Shown piece by piece: positions 1-9,339 of a stretch of 64,000 bases of DNA. Source of the DNA: CAWJMN01 sp963844055. Its GTDB lineage: Bacteria > Planctomycetota > Planctomycetia > Pirellulales > Pirellulaceae. Below the pieces are notes generated by a model that was not told the DNA's origin, ran no database searches, and was given only the letters and a program-made list of their open reading frames with translations. The translations under genes were made by a program, and so were the position numbers. The stretch is from NCBI GenBank assembly GCA_963844055.1, contig CAWJMN010000001.1:3410001-3474000 (forward strand), in the 5' to 3' direction. The first letter of the stretch is position 1. Each line of letters begins with the position of its first letter.

Positions 1-100
1 TACCGCCATTTGCCGAGTCAAGACGCAACGGCTCACAAAATCGTTATCTATGCGGCCCAAACAATAAAGAAATCCACGCCTATCGCAACCTCTAAGGAAC

Positions 101-1600
101 TTACTTCCCCACTTCACGTTTGCCATTTTTTGGCGAGCGCGAGCTTTTACCTGGCGGAGACCAATCCGCGGGGAGCGGCTTGTCGATAGAAAGTGGCGCA
201 GCATCGCCATAGAACCGTTGCTGCTTTTCGAGTAACTGCATCAACTCGTTCACCTTGCCCGCATAGGCAGGATCACCAGCCAAGTTTTTTGTCTCTTGCG
301 GATCGGCTTGCAAATCAAACAACTGAGTCCGATCAATTTGCGGATATCGAATGAGTTTCCAGCGATCATCGCGTACCGCACGTTGCAGATTGCGATAAGC
401 AAACATCAACTCGGACCTCGCTGGCTGGGCAGGGTCCTTTAGTGTTTCACGAAGGTCGATACCCTCGCTGGCAGGGGGACCAGGAACGCCACACATCTTC
501 CCCAAGGTGGGCAGAAGATCGAAAAGGTAGCACATCGCATCGGTTCGCCTCCCCTCCGCAATACCAGGTCCACTAACAATCAGTGGCACGCGAACCGAAT
601 GCTCATACAGGTTCTGCTTGCCGATCAAGCCATGGCTTCCACGGGCCACTCCTGAGTCTGCACAATAGACAACGATCGTGTTTTTCGAGTAGGGCGAAGC
701 TTCTAGTGCATCTAGCACTCGGCCCACCTGCGCATCCAAGTGCGAGATGTAGCGATAGTACTCGGCATTCATCTCGGAAATCGCTTGCGGCGTACGAGGC
801 CAAGGAAGTAGCTCCTCGTCACGTACCGTCATCTCGCCATTGTCCCAAGGATGCTGTGGCAGGAAGTTTTGCGGCAGCGGTATCGTTGCCGCGTCATAAT
901 GCACGGGAAAGTCATCAGGAACAATATGCGGATCATGCGGTGCATCAAAAGCCACATAACAGAAGAAGGGGCTGCCTTGGTTTCCCTTGATAAAGTGAAT
1001 TGCTTCGTCCGCAAACACTTCACAAGCATGCTTGGGGGCAAGTACGGGCAGAGCAAGCTTGCCATCTACCACATGGCTGAGCTTCGCTTGCAGGGGGTTG
1101 GTCATGCCACCGGCAAAAATCGAATGGGCAACTTGGAAACTGACAGGAATCGACTCCGGTCCATTGTGCCACTTGCCTGTTACGAAAGTTTTGTATCCCG
1201 CACGGCCAAAAGCAGCGGGCCACGTTTCATCCCGCATGAGCTTCTCATCAATGTGAAACAGGGGACGCCCCGACAACAGCATCGCACGCGAGGGAACACA
1301 AGTCGCGCCGTGCATTCCTCCCTGCATGTAGGCTCGATCAAACGAAACGCCCCGCCTTACCAAACGATCCAGGTGGGGCGTTTTAATGACGGGATTTCCC
1401 AGAGCGGCAATCGTGTCTGCCCGCTGGTCGTCAGCAAACAGCAACAGCACATTCCAAGGAGTCCCCTTCGCTGGCTCATCGGCGACAGCGATGCGAACCA
1501 TGAAGCCGCAGGTTACCATTAGCAGGAATAAAATCTGCTTGATCACGCTTCGCCACTTAGGAATTGGTGATATAGCCATTGATGACACGCCTCTTTGCAT
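101..1600 (-). CDS. Secreted sulfatase
   Basis: Hydrolyses sulfate esters, probably on sulfated polysaccharide, outside the cytoplasm. The metal-binding Asp pair (LLLFADDQRAD) is at about residues 57-58. The sulfatase signature C-V-P-S-R is at 101-105, where Cys101 would be converted to formylglycine. A hydrophobic signal segment covers about residues 18-40. Length (499 aa) is normal for S1-family sulfatases of the iduronate-2-sulfatase type. A second ATG eight codons in (at 1579) is an equally good start and places the signal peptide nearer the N-terminus. It is the last of three sulfatase genes in the same direction, so a shared polysaccharide substrate is likely. The exact substrate cannot be read from the sequence. 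Confidence 0.9.
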   Translation of the reverse strand: MQRGVSSMAISPIPKWRSVIKQILFLLMVTCGFMVRIAVADEPAKGTPWNVLLLFADDQRADTIAALGNPVIKTPHLDRLVRRGVSFDRAYMQGGMHGATCVPSRAMLLSGRPLFHIDEKLMRDETWPAAFGRAGYKTFVTGKWHNGPESIPVSFQVAHSIFAGGMTNPLQAKLSHVVDGKLALPVLAPKHACEVFADEAIHFIKGNQGSPFFCYVAFDAPHDPHIVPDDFPVHYDAATIPLPQNFLPQHPWDNGEMTVRDEELLPWPRTPQAISEMNAEYYRYISHLDAQVGRVLDALEASPYSKNTIVVYCADSGVARGSHGLIGKQNLYEHSVRVPLIVSGPGIAEGRRTDAMCYLFDLLPTLGKMCGVPGPPASEGIDLRETLKDPAQPARSELMFAYRNLQRAVRDDRWKLIRYPQIDRTQLFDLQADPQETKNLAGDPAYAGKVNELMQLLEKQQRFYGDAAPLSIDKPLPADWSPPGKSSRSPKNGKREVGK

Positions 1601-1630
1601 CTGGAATTTGTCGACCGCACTCGATCACTT

Positions 1631-2129
1631 TTACGGCGATTGCGCAACTGCCGGATAGACCAACGGTTCCTCGCGCCCTTCCAAAACATCTACCGTATGT
1701 GTCAATATCCGCACTAAGTATTGCTCCGCCCCTGGTGACTGCTCTGCTGCAGCCTTCATGACCTCCTTCATCGAAGGTAATGCGGGCCGAGCGAGTTCAC
1801 CCAAGCGATCGAGCACATTAGCCGCCTGCAGGGCAAACGCGGGAGAGTCTGCCTGCTTCGTCCATTTCACCAAGATTGGCAATGCATCGTCGACTTGGCC
1901 AAGTCTTGCCATGGCTTCAGCGGCGGCGACCTGAACTGCCCCCGAGGGGTCCTTTAGCATCCGCTGCCTTAGCGCCTCTTCCGCGGATGCAGCTCCGCTC
2001 CCGAGCATCGTACATCCTTGGGCTCCCCACCACCGTATCGGCTCACTTGGGTCGTCTAACGCGTCGATGAATTGGGGAAGATTGGCCACTTGTCGATCCG
2101 ACGCGAGATTGGCTGAGCTCAAACACTTG
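1631..2129 (-). pseudogene. Detached C-terminal HEAT-repeat part of the upstream sulfatase
   Basis: This reading frame continues the sulfatase at 2043-3491 after a one-base (+1) shift near 2115-2130. It encodes about 165 residues with the pattern of HEAT-like helical repeats (short segments such as DDPSEPIRWWGAQGC, DPSGAVQVAAAEAMARLG and FALQAANVLDRLG). It has no plausible start of its own, so it would not be translated unless the frame is corrected or shifted. The repeats probably mediate protein contacts or stabilise the sulfatase. It is either a sequencing indel or a true mutation. Confidence 0.65.
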
Positions 2130-3491
2130 ATCGACAGGAAATGCACCGGCCACATGCGATGCATCAAAACCTTCCAGTACCGATCCTTCTGGCACAAAAC
2201 CATTATCACGATTACCGACCACCCAGTCTCGCAGAGCTGCACGCATTCGGGTCAGAGTCTCTTGCTGTTTGGGGTCACTTGCCAAGTTGTGGATGTTGTC
2301 GGGATCTGCGAGGGTGTCGTACAGCTCTTCCGATGGCTTGGCGCCCCAAAACATGGCGGTGGCCGCCGTTAGCTTTCCTTCACGAGCTTGACTTCCCCAT
2401 GACTGATAGCCGCGAGCCTTGAACATGTAATTGAGTGGCTGCACATAGGGCAAATCAGGGCGGTAATTGCGAATGTAGAGCCAGCGTTCATCTACAACGG
2501 AACGCATCATGTCATAACGTTCATCCATCCGGTCACGACTACAAACGACAAATGCATTGGGCTTTTGCTTCAAGGGACCTGCAAACGGATGCCCCTGCAT
2601 GTAGTCTGAAATCTTGCCCGATACCAGCGACAAGACGGTTGGCGCAAAATCTACAAAGTGAACTGGCTCTTTAATTCGTGTACCAGGCGGGGCAGGGGAG
2701 AGGTGCTGCCACTTCGGCGGAAAATAGAGGATGAGCGGCACATGTGTACCACTCTCGTGCAAAAACCGTTTACTACGTGGCAACACGCCACCATTGTCCG
2801 AGAAGTAAAAAATGATCGTATCCTCGGCCAGCCCGGCATCCGCCAACTCTTTCAGCTTGTCCGCGATCTGACCATCCATTTGCGTCATTCGCGTGTAGTA
2901 GCGAGCCCAATCAGCACGAACCTCCGGCGTATCGGGTTGGTAGGGGGGAACCCGCATATCTGCTGGCTTAAATAACAGCTTTTCCTTTTCGGGGAACAAA
3001 CAGCTTTCGTGCGTCACCTCATGATTGAATACGCTGAAAAAGGGCTGGGATGGCGAACGGTTTCGCCAATGTGCCTGCCTACCGGATGCGTCCCATGTCT
3101 CTTTGATGGCAATCGGCGCATTGTAGTCGGTCTTCGCATTGTTGGACGTGAAGTACCCCATCTCGCGCAGGTAGGAAGGGAACCCTTTGAGGTTGGCGGG
3201 GACCTTGCCACTGGCTCGCATGTGCTGCGCCGGTCCACAAGCAACGGGATACAGGCCGCTAATCAAGCCAAAGCGTGACGGCGCACAAACCGGCTGAGTA
3301 AAGCACCTTTCATAAAGCAGGCCATTGCGAGCCAGATTATCAAGGGTCGGCGTTTTGGCGATCGGGTCTGCATAGCACCCCAGAAATCGGCCGTTGTCTT
3401 CACTTACGAGCCACAAGATATTCGGCCGGTCAGCGGCTTGCGCCACTCCGGCCATCCAAAGCAGTAATGCAAAGGCAACAAAGTATTTCAT
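2043..3491 (-). CDS. Secreted sulfatase, catalytic part of a frameshifted gene
   Basis: Sulfatase with signal peptide (MKYFVAFALLLWMAGVAQA), metal site S-E-D-N and signature C-A-P-S-R near residues 69-73. I prefer the ATG at 3491 because it has an AGGTGA site 7 bases upstream; a GTG lies three codons earlier. The catalytic domain is intact to about position 2130. The frame then runs into out-of-frame sequence (residues after FELS) and stops at 2043. The expected C-terminal HEAT-like region continues one base out of frame in the adjacent feature at 1631. Planctomycete sulfatases often carry such a C-terminal helical-repeat domain, so this was probably one protein of about 620 residues. Confidence 0.8.
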   Translation of the reverse strand: MKYFVAFALLLWMAGVAQAADRPNILWLVSEDNGRFLGCYADPIAKTPTLDNLARNGLLYERCFTQPVCAPSRFGLISGLYPVACGPAQHMRASGKVPANLKGFPSYLREMGYFTSNNAKTDYNAPIAIKETWDASGRQAHWRNRSPSQPFFSVFNHEVTHESCLFPEKEKLLFKPADMRVPPYQPDTPEVRADWARYYTRMTQMDGQIADKLKELADAGLAEDTIIFYFSDNGGVLPRSKRFLHESGTHVPLILYFPPKWQHLSPAPPGTRIKEPVHFVDFAPTVLSLVSGKISDYMQGHPFAGPLKQKPNAFVVCSRDRMDERYDMMRSVVDERWLYIRNYRPDLPYVQPLNYMFKARGYQSWGSQAREGKLTAATAMFWGAKPSEELYDTLADPDNIHNLASDPKQQETLTRMRAALRDWVVGNRDNGFVPEGSVLEGFDASHVAGAFPVDQVFELSQSRVGSTSGQSSPIHRRVRRPK

Positions 3492-3518
3492 AAACGTCAC
3501 CTGCCATTTAAGAATACG

Positions 3519-5060
3519 TTAGGGATTCTTCCACAGGTCGATCTTGGCATCATTTCGCTGTGGAATTCCTGGGGTGCTACGGCCCTCGGCAATCATCTTC
3601 TCCATGAGCTTCGTTAGACGTTCCACCACCTCGGGATTTTGTTTCGCCAGGTTCTGCTGTTCACCGGGATCTTGCTGCATGTTATAGAGCTGCACCTCTT
3701 CTAGCCCTTGGTCCCGTGCCACCTTATCACCGGGCTTGCTCCAGCCCCCAGACCCTGCACAAAACGAAAGCTTCCACATTCCCTGACGAATGGCGAACTT
3801 GCCTTGTATCGAATGATGGATGACTGCTTCATGCAAAGGGGCCTTATCAGCTCCAAGAAGTGCCGGCAAAATGCTAACGCTATCTTCCGCAGCATCGGCT
3901 GGCAGCTTCTCTCCCAGCAAGTCTGCACAAGTTGCCATCAAATCTGTAAGGCAGATCACTTGCTCACTGCGAGTGCCCGGCTTTATTTTTGCCGGCCAAC
4001 AAGCCAAGAAAGGGACACGATGCCCGCCATCCCAAATATCGGCCTTGTAACCACGGCGATCCGCACTGGCAAAATGCCCTTGTCGCTCTAGACTGGCGGT
4101 GTCGGCAGCCGGCGAACACCCGTTGTCACTGGTGAAAATGATCAACGTATTGTCGGCAACGCCATGCTTTTCCAAAGCTGCCACCACGTCACCAACAGCA
4201 GCATCGGTCTGCATGACAAAGTCACCATAAGGACCAAGACCGCTTTTCCCTTCCCAATCTTTCGTCGGAACAATGGGAGTATGAGGGGATGCTAAGGGAA
4301 GGTACAAAAAGAAGGGCTTTCCTTGCTTTGCTCCTTCCGACCATTCCGCAATCGCTTTTGTTGCATGCTGCGTTAGGGCTGGCAAAATATCGTTCGCCTC
4401 AAAATCCTCTGCTGCAGCCCCTTTTCGAATCCACGTTTTCTCAACGGTCGGCACGACGCTCACTTTGTCATTTTGAAGGAATGCATAAGGGGGCATGTCG
4501 GCCGAAGCACTGATGCCAAAGAACCGATCAAAGCCCAATGCCAAGGGACCATTGGCAATGGACTTTTTGTAGTCGATTGCCCAGCCCGCCTCAGCCCGTT
4601 CCTTAGCCTGGGAGGCTTCCAAAAGTGGCCAATCCAGCCCCAAGTGCCATTTACCAATACAGGCGGTCGCGTAGCCGTGATCTTGTAGTAGCTTTGCGGT
4701 CGTCAATCGATTCGGTGCAATCAAACTGGGGCTAGTCCCGTATAGCACGGATGACTGCAGCCGAGTTCTCCAAGCATAGCGGCCGGTCAGAATGCCGTAG
4801 CGAGTTGGCGTACAAACGGAGGAACCGCTATGCGCATCGGTGAAGACCATTCCCCGATTTGCCAAACGATCCAGGTGGGGCGTCTTGATCTTGCACCGCT
4901 CAGGATTAAGCGCATGCACATCGCCATATCCCATGTCATCTGCCAGGATGAACACAATATTGGGAGGAACCGCCCTTGCTGAAGAATCCGCCGCCTGAAC
5001 CAGCCGCACCGCCAGCGCGTGCACCACACAGAGGACAAGTAAGATGCCAAATTGCTTCAT
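3519..5060 (-). CDS. Secreted arylsulfatase
   Basis: Arylsulfatase-type enzyme. The metal-binding motif is ILADDMGYGD near residues 38-47, and the formylglycine signature C-T-P-T-R starts near residue 83, followed by the typical YGILTGRYAWR. A clear signal peptide starts at the ATG at 5060, which has GGGAGAAG just upstream; a TTG five codons earlier is less likely. It is first in the minus-strand sulfatase run, 27 bases before the next gene, and is divergent from the cytochrome-like gene at 5307. The shared intergenic region of about 245 bases probably holds promoters for both directions. Confidence 0.92.
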   Translation of the reverse strand: MKQFGILLVLCVVHALAVRLVQAADSSARAVPPNIVFILADDMGYGDVHALNPERCKIKTPHLDRLANRGMVFTDAHSGSSVCTPTRYGILTGRYAWRTRLQSSVLYGTSPSLIAPNRLTTAKLLQDHGYATACIGKWHLGLDWPLLEASQAKERAEAGWAIDYKKSIANGPLALGFDRFFGISASADMPPYAFLQNDKVSVVPTVEKTWIRKGAAAEDFEANDILPALTQHATKAIAEWSEGAKQGKPFFLYLPLASPHTPIVPTKDWEGKSGLGPYGDFVMQTDAAVGDVVAALEKHGVADNTLIIFTSDNGCSPAADTASLERQGHFASADRRGYKADIWDGGHRVPFLACWPAKIKPGTRSEQVICLTDLMATCADLLGEKLPADAAEDSVSILPALLGADKAPLHEAVIHHSIQGKFAIRQGMWKLSFCAGSGGWSKPGDKVARDQGLEEVQLYNMQQDPGEQQNLAKQNPEVVERLTKLMEKMIAEGRSTPGIPQRNDAKIDLWKNP

Positions 5061-5306
5061 CGCTGCTTCTCCCAAGCTGCCCCCAAAACGGCGTCCCTCT
5101 TCATCGGAGCGATCCCTATTGTAGATTGCCGCTTGTGAGCGAGGGTAGCTAGGGAGGCAGACCTTTTGTTGCCTTGAGCGATGCGACGATTTTGGGGGAG
5201 TAGCTCCCTCGATTTCATCTATCCCGTCGCCTGCTCACTTGTTTAAGTCCGCTCTCCCTTCGAGTATCATTAGCTGCATGGAACTCCATATTCGACGACA
5301 AACCCA

Positions 5307-7712
5307 GTGCGCAGGACGCAAAAGCGTGGGCATCCCCATATACCTTATTGCTGTGCGCTCGTCTTTGTCGCCGGAATAATCGCTGCCGCAGCCGACGCGG
5401 CAGAGCCCCTCTCTTTTGCCCGCGACATTGCCCCCATCCTTGAGCGACGCTGCGTCCGCTGCCATGCAACTGGCAAAGCCAAAGGGGACCTGTCCGTTGT
5501 ATCGTCCAGCGAACTTATGCGCGGCGGCGAGAGCGGCGTCGCCATCATCCCTGGCAAGCCTGATGAAAGCCCACTTCTACAACGTGTGACAGGACCCAAG
5601 CCAGACATGCCGGCCGAGGGGCCTCCGCTCACTCCGTCGGAAGTGGAAAGCCTTCGCGCCTGGATTGCCGAAGGAGCCGTTTGGCCGGAAAACCTAACAC
5701 TCAAGGAACGGGCCCCCGGGAGCCCTCAATGGTGGTCATTCCAGCCGGTGAAGCGCCCCGACTTACCCATTGTGCAACAACAGGACTGGGTACGCAGTGA
5801 TGTGGACCGATTCGTGCTGGAAAAGCTCGAAGCCAAAGGGCTGTCCCCTTCGCCGGAGGCCGACCGACGAACCTTAATTCGCCGACTCTCCTTGGATTTG
5901 CTGGGGCTCCCGCCAACTCCGGAGGAAGTCGCAGCATTTGTAGCAGACACTGCCCCCAAGGCCTACGAACGGCTGGTGGATCGTCTGCTTGCTTCACCGC
6001 ACTATGGCGAACACTGGGCACGGCACTGGCTCGACGTGGTTCGCTTTACAGAAAGTGACGGTTTCGAAGAGGACCAACAACGTCCCGATGCTTGGCCTTA
6101 CCGCGACTACGTCGTTAATGCCTTCAATAAAGACACCCCTTACAACCAGTTTGTGCGCGAACAAATTGCTGGCGATGCCATCCAGCCTCTGACAAAAGCT
6201 GGAATCGCGGCAACCGGAATGTTGGTGGCAGGCCCCTGGGACGCCGTACAGAAAGTTACCCCCAGCAAGTTCGGCAAGCTACAGTCTCGCGAAGAGCAAC
6301 TCGAAGAAATCGTCTCGGCTGTTAGCCAAACCTTCCTCGGCCTTACCGTGAATTGTGCTAGGTGCCACGATCACAAGTTCGACCCGATCTTGCAAACAGA
6401 CTACTACCAAATCAAGGCAGTATTTGAAGGGGTTGACCACGGGCTAACACCTCGCGTGCACGGTATTAAGCGGCTGATGGGGCAAGAGGAGGAGCGGGCA
6501 TGGAATGAAGCCACACAGCCCCTTCGCACACAGATTGCTGGCGCGGAAGCCATGGTGGACGAAATCGAAAAGGCCATTATTGCTGCCAAAGGGGATGAAG
6601 GACTCACCAAAGAACTTCAGACGAAGCGAGATTCCGCAAAGCGTGAACTGGATGAGCGAAAAAAAGAACTGGCAACCCGCTATCCGGTTACGATGACCTT
6701 CACCGGAGAGCGTGAAGAGCCCCAGCCAACCGTGGTCTTCCTGCGAGGAGATGTAAAGCAACCGGGGCAAGTAGTGACGCCGGGCGGACTCTCTTTTCTT
6801 ACATCTCCATCCGCTGACTTGGGGCTGGATAGCAAATCTCCTGAAGCAATTCGGCGTCTGCACTTTGCCAATTGGCTTACCCATCCAGATCACCCACTTA
6901 CGGCGCGCATACTGGTAAATCGAGTCTGGCAATATCACTTCGGTACCGGCCTAGTCGAAACGCCTAGCGACTTTGGCTACAACGGCAGCCCCCCCAGTCA
7001 TCCAGAACTACTGGACTGGCTGACCGCCGAGTTCCTAAAAAATGGCTGGAGCATCAAAGCCCTGCATCGCACCATTCTGAACAGCGCCACATTTCGCCAA
7101 GCATCTACTGCCTCCGTCGAAAATAAAGCACTAGTCGCGATGCATGCCAAGGCTGCTGCAGTTGATGCCGAGTCGCGTTTGCTGTGGCGTTTCCCTCCAC
7201 GTCGTCTTGAAGGTGAGGTTGTTCGCGACTCTTTGCTATCCTTTTCCGGCACACTCAATTCCGAGATCGGTGGTCCCAGCTTTAAGCCGTTTACCACCAC
7301 GCAGCTGAACACCTACTTCTACCACCTGTTTGACAAGGATGAGCCAGCCTACAACCGACGGTCCCTCTACCGCATGCAGATCATTACGGGACGCATTCCG
7401 CTGCTCGATGCACTGGACTGTCCATCCCCGTCGATTACAACGCCCAAGCGCCGCCCAACCACCACACCACTGCAAGCGCTCGCCCTAATGAATGACTCCT
7501 TGGTCGTTCGCAAGGCAGACCAATTGGCAAGTCGGATTCAATCGGAACGGCAGTCGCCAACAGAGCAAGTCGTCCGTGCCTTTGAAATGGTTTTCGCACG
7601 ACCACCTAATGAGCAAGAACTGGCCTCGTGTCTGGATGTCCAAGGACAACAGGGGCTCGCTACCGTCTGCTGGGCACTTCTAAACGCGAGCGAGTTCCTT
7701 TACCTACGATAA
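5307..7712 (+). CDS. PSCyt1/DUF1549/DUF1553 planctomycete cytochrome-like protein
   Basis: Large exported protein of a family almost confined to Planctomycetes and relatives. Order: signal segment (about 12-32), PSCyt1 heme-binding motif C-V-R-C-H at 49-53, DUF1549 from about 145 to 370 including a second C-A-R-C-H, a short coiled segment near 400-450, and DUF1553 to the C-terminus. The start is GTG; no ATG gives the signal peptide in frame. It lies 4 bases before a DUF1501 gene, the standard pairing. The family is genetically linked with sulfatases and polysaccharide genes, but its reaction is not established. Heme binding is inferred from the motif only. Confidence 0.88.
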   Translation: MRRTQKRGHPHIPYCCALVFVAGIIAAAADAAEPLSFARDIAPILERRCVRCHATGKAKGDLSVVSSSELMRGGESGVAIIPGKPDESPLLQRVTGPKPDMPAEGPPLTPSEVESLRAWIAEGAVWPENLTLKERAPGSPQWWSFQPVKRPDLPIVQQQDWVRSDVDRFVLEKLEAKGLSPSPEADRRTLIRRLSLDLLGLPPTPEEVAAFVADTAPKAYERLVDRLLASPHYGEHWARHWLDVVRFTESDGFEEDQQRPDAWPYRDYVVNAFNKDTPYNQFVREQIAGDAIQPLTKAGIAATGMLVAGPWDAVQKVTPSKFGKLQSREEQLEEIVSAVSQTFLGLTVNCARCHDHKFDPILQTDYYQIKAVFEGVDHGLTPRVHGIKRLMGQEEERAWNEATQPLRTQIAGAEAMVDEIEKAIIAAKGDEGLTKELQTKRDSAKRELDERKKELATRYPVTMTFTGEREEPQPTVVFLRGDVKQPGQVVTPGGLSFLTSPSADLGLDSKSPEAIRRLHFANWLTHPDHPLTARILVNRVWQYHFGTGLVETPSDFGYNGSPPSHPELLDWLTAEFLKNGWSIKALHRTILNSATFRQASTASVENKALVAMHAKAAAVDAESRLLWRFPPRRLEGEVVRDSLLSFSGTLNSEIGGPSFKPFTTTQLNTYFYHLFDKDEPAYNRRSLYRMQIITGRIPLLDALDCPSPSITTPKRRPTTTPLQALALMNDSLVVRKADQLASRIQSERQSPTEQVVRAFEMVFARPPNEQELASCLDVQGQQGLATVCWALLNASEFLYLR

Positions 7713-7716
7713 GACC

Positions 7717-9153
7717 ATGGCGCAACTCCCTGTAAATCCATCACAGCCGCTACTCGATCGCCGCCACTGGCTCGCAAACACAGCGACCGGCCTGGGAGGT
7801 ATTGCGCTGGCGTGGCTGCTCAGCAGCGAACGTGCACAAGCAATGGAAACGGGCACCAAGTTACATTTTGCCGCCAAAGCAAAACGAGTGATCCACATTT
7901 TCTCCCCCGGCGGCGTCAGCCACCTAGACACCTTTGACTATCGCCCAGAACTAGAACGCCTCGATGGAAAGCGACTGGAAGGGAAAGGGGAGATCGACAC
8001 CTTTTTTGCCGTACCGGGGGTACTGCGGAAGAGCTTTTATCCCTTCAAGCAGCATGGTCAGTCGGGGGCTTGGGTCAGCGACTTGCTTCCGAATTTGGCC
8101 ACCTGCGCCGACGACATTACGTTCCTCAAGGCCATGGTGGCCAAAAGCCCGTCTCACACCCCCGCCTGTTTTCAAATGAATACCGGCTTTACTTTAGCTG
8201 GCTTTCCTAGCATGGGATCGTGGCTCTCCTACGGACTGGGACGTGTTAGCGACAACTTGCCAACCTTTGTCGTGCTTCCTGATCCTCGCGGCCTCGTCAA
8301 CGGCGGTTCCGCGAATTGGTCAAACGGCTTTCTGCCGGCCGAGCATCAAGGTTCTGTCTTCAACATGGGAAATCCAGAACCTGTAAGCCACTTAGTTACC
8401 CCCGCATCCATTGACGCCGCCAAACGTGGCGCTGGCCTGAAGCTTGTTCGAGAACTTAACACCAGTTTTGCCGCTCAAGACCCGTACGACAGCTCTCTAA
8501 CCGCTCGCTTGCAGTCTTATGAACTTGCAGCGCGCATGCAGGTCTCTATCCCTGAGGCGTTGCAGTGGAACGATGAAACGGCAGAAACTCGCAAGCTTTA
8601 CGGCATGGATGATCCCCTCATTGGCCCATCCGCCCGCAACTTCTTGCTTGCACGGCGGCTTGTCGAACGTGGCGTCCGATTTGTACAGGTCTATAATGGC
8701 GGCGCGTTAGGATCGCCTCGCATCAACTGGGATGCCCATGAAAACGTAAAAGAAAATCATGATCGCCAAGCCCAACTGCTAGACAAACCTTGCGCAGCAC
8801 TTCTAAAAGACCTCAAACAACGCGGCCTCTTAGAAGATACCCTCGTCATCTGGTCGAGTGAGTTCGGTCGCACACCGTTCACCCAAGGTGATAGCGGGCT
8901 TGGGCGTGACCACCATCAACACGTCTTCACCTGCTGGATGGCAGGGGCAGGGCTAAAGCCGGGAATTAGCTGGGGAGCATCTGACGAGGTTGGCTACAAG
9001 CCGGCCGAAAACCCCACGACCATCTACGATTTTCACGCCACGATCTTGCACCTGCTGGGGCTAGATCATGAACGCCTAACCTATTTGCACAATGGTCTCA
9101 ATCGACGGCTAACCGATGTGCATGGCCATGTGGTGAAGGGAATCTTGTCGTAA
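7717..9153 (+). CDS. DUF1501 protein with Tat-like signal
   Basis: Partner of the cytochrome-like protein just upstream (4-base gap, same operon). The N-terminus has an RR motif followed by a hydrophobic stretch (DRRHWLANTATGLGGIA), suggesting Tat export. Conserved DUF1501 elements include SPGGVSHLDTFDYRPEL near residue 66, SSEFGRTPFTQG near 386 and GRDHHQHVF. DUF1501 has an alkaline-phosphatase/sulfatase-like fold with metal-ligating Asp and His. The enzymatic role is not established. Length 478 aa is normal. Confidence 0.9.
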   Translation: MAQLPVNPSQPLLDRRHWLANTATGLGGIALAWLLSSERAQAMETGTKLHFAAKAKRVIHIFSPGGVSHLDTFDYRPELERLDGKRLEGKGEIDTFFAVPGVLRKSFYPFKQHGQSGAWVSDLLPNLATCADDITFLKAMVAKSPSHTPACFQMNTGFTLAGFPSMGSWLSYGLGRVSDNLPTFVVLPDPRGLVNGGSANWSNGFLPAEHQGSVFNMGNPEPVSHLVTPASIDAAKRGAGLKLVRELNTSFAAQDPYDSSLTARLQSYELAARMQVSIPEALQWNDETAETRKLYGMDDPLIGPSARNFLLARRLVERGVRFVQVYNGGALGSPRINWDAHENVKENHDRQAQLLDKPCAALLKDLKQRGLLEDTLVIWSSEFGRTPFTQGDSGLGRDHHQHVFTCWMAGAGLKPGISWGASDEVGYKPAENPTTIYDFHATILHLLGLDHERLTYLHNGLNRRLTDVHGHVVKGILS

Positions 9154-9339
9154 AGGTTCAAAACAGCAGACTTTTACTACGAATTCAAACGAAGCGACTG
9201 GCTACACCATTACTGAATTTACCACCGGAGTCAATCCCATGGTGCCGTGGTCTATAATCTAAAAGCCTATCCTCCGGCCGATGGATGCGTCCTTCCTCTC
9301 CTTGGTTTGCATACCCCTCTCACCCGACCTGTACCTGCC

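Noticed and set aside
583..1522. Long plus-strand ORFs opposite the first sulfatase
   Set aside because: They are reverse-strand shadows of a clearly conserved sulfatase and have no domain pattern.
5278..5380. ATG at 5278 as start of the first cytochrome-like protein
   Set aside because: It is in another frame and stops after about 33 codons; the GTG at 5307 gives the signal peptide in frame.
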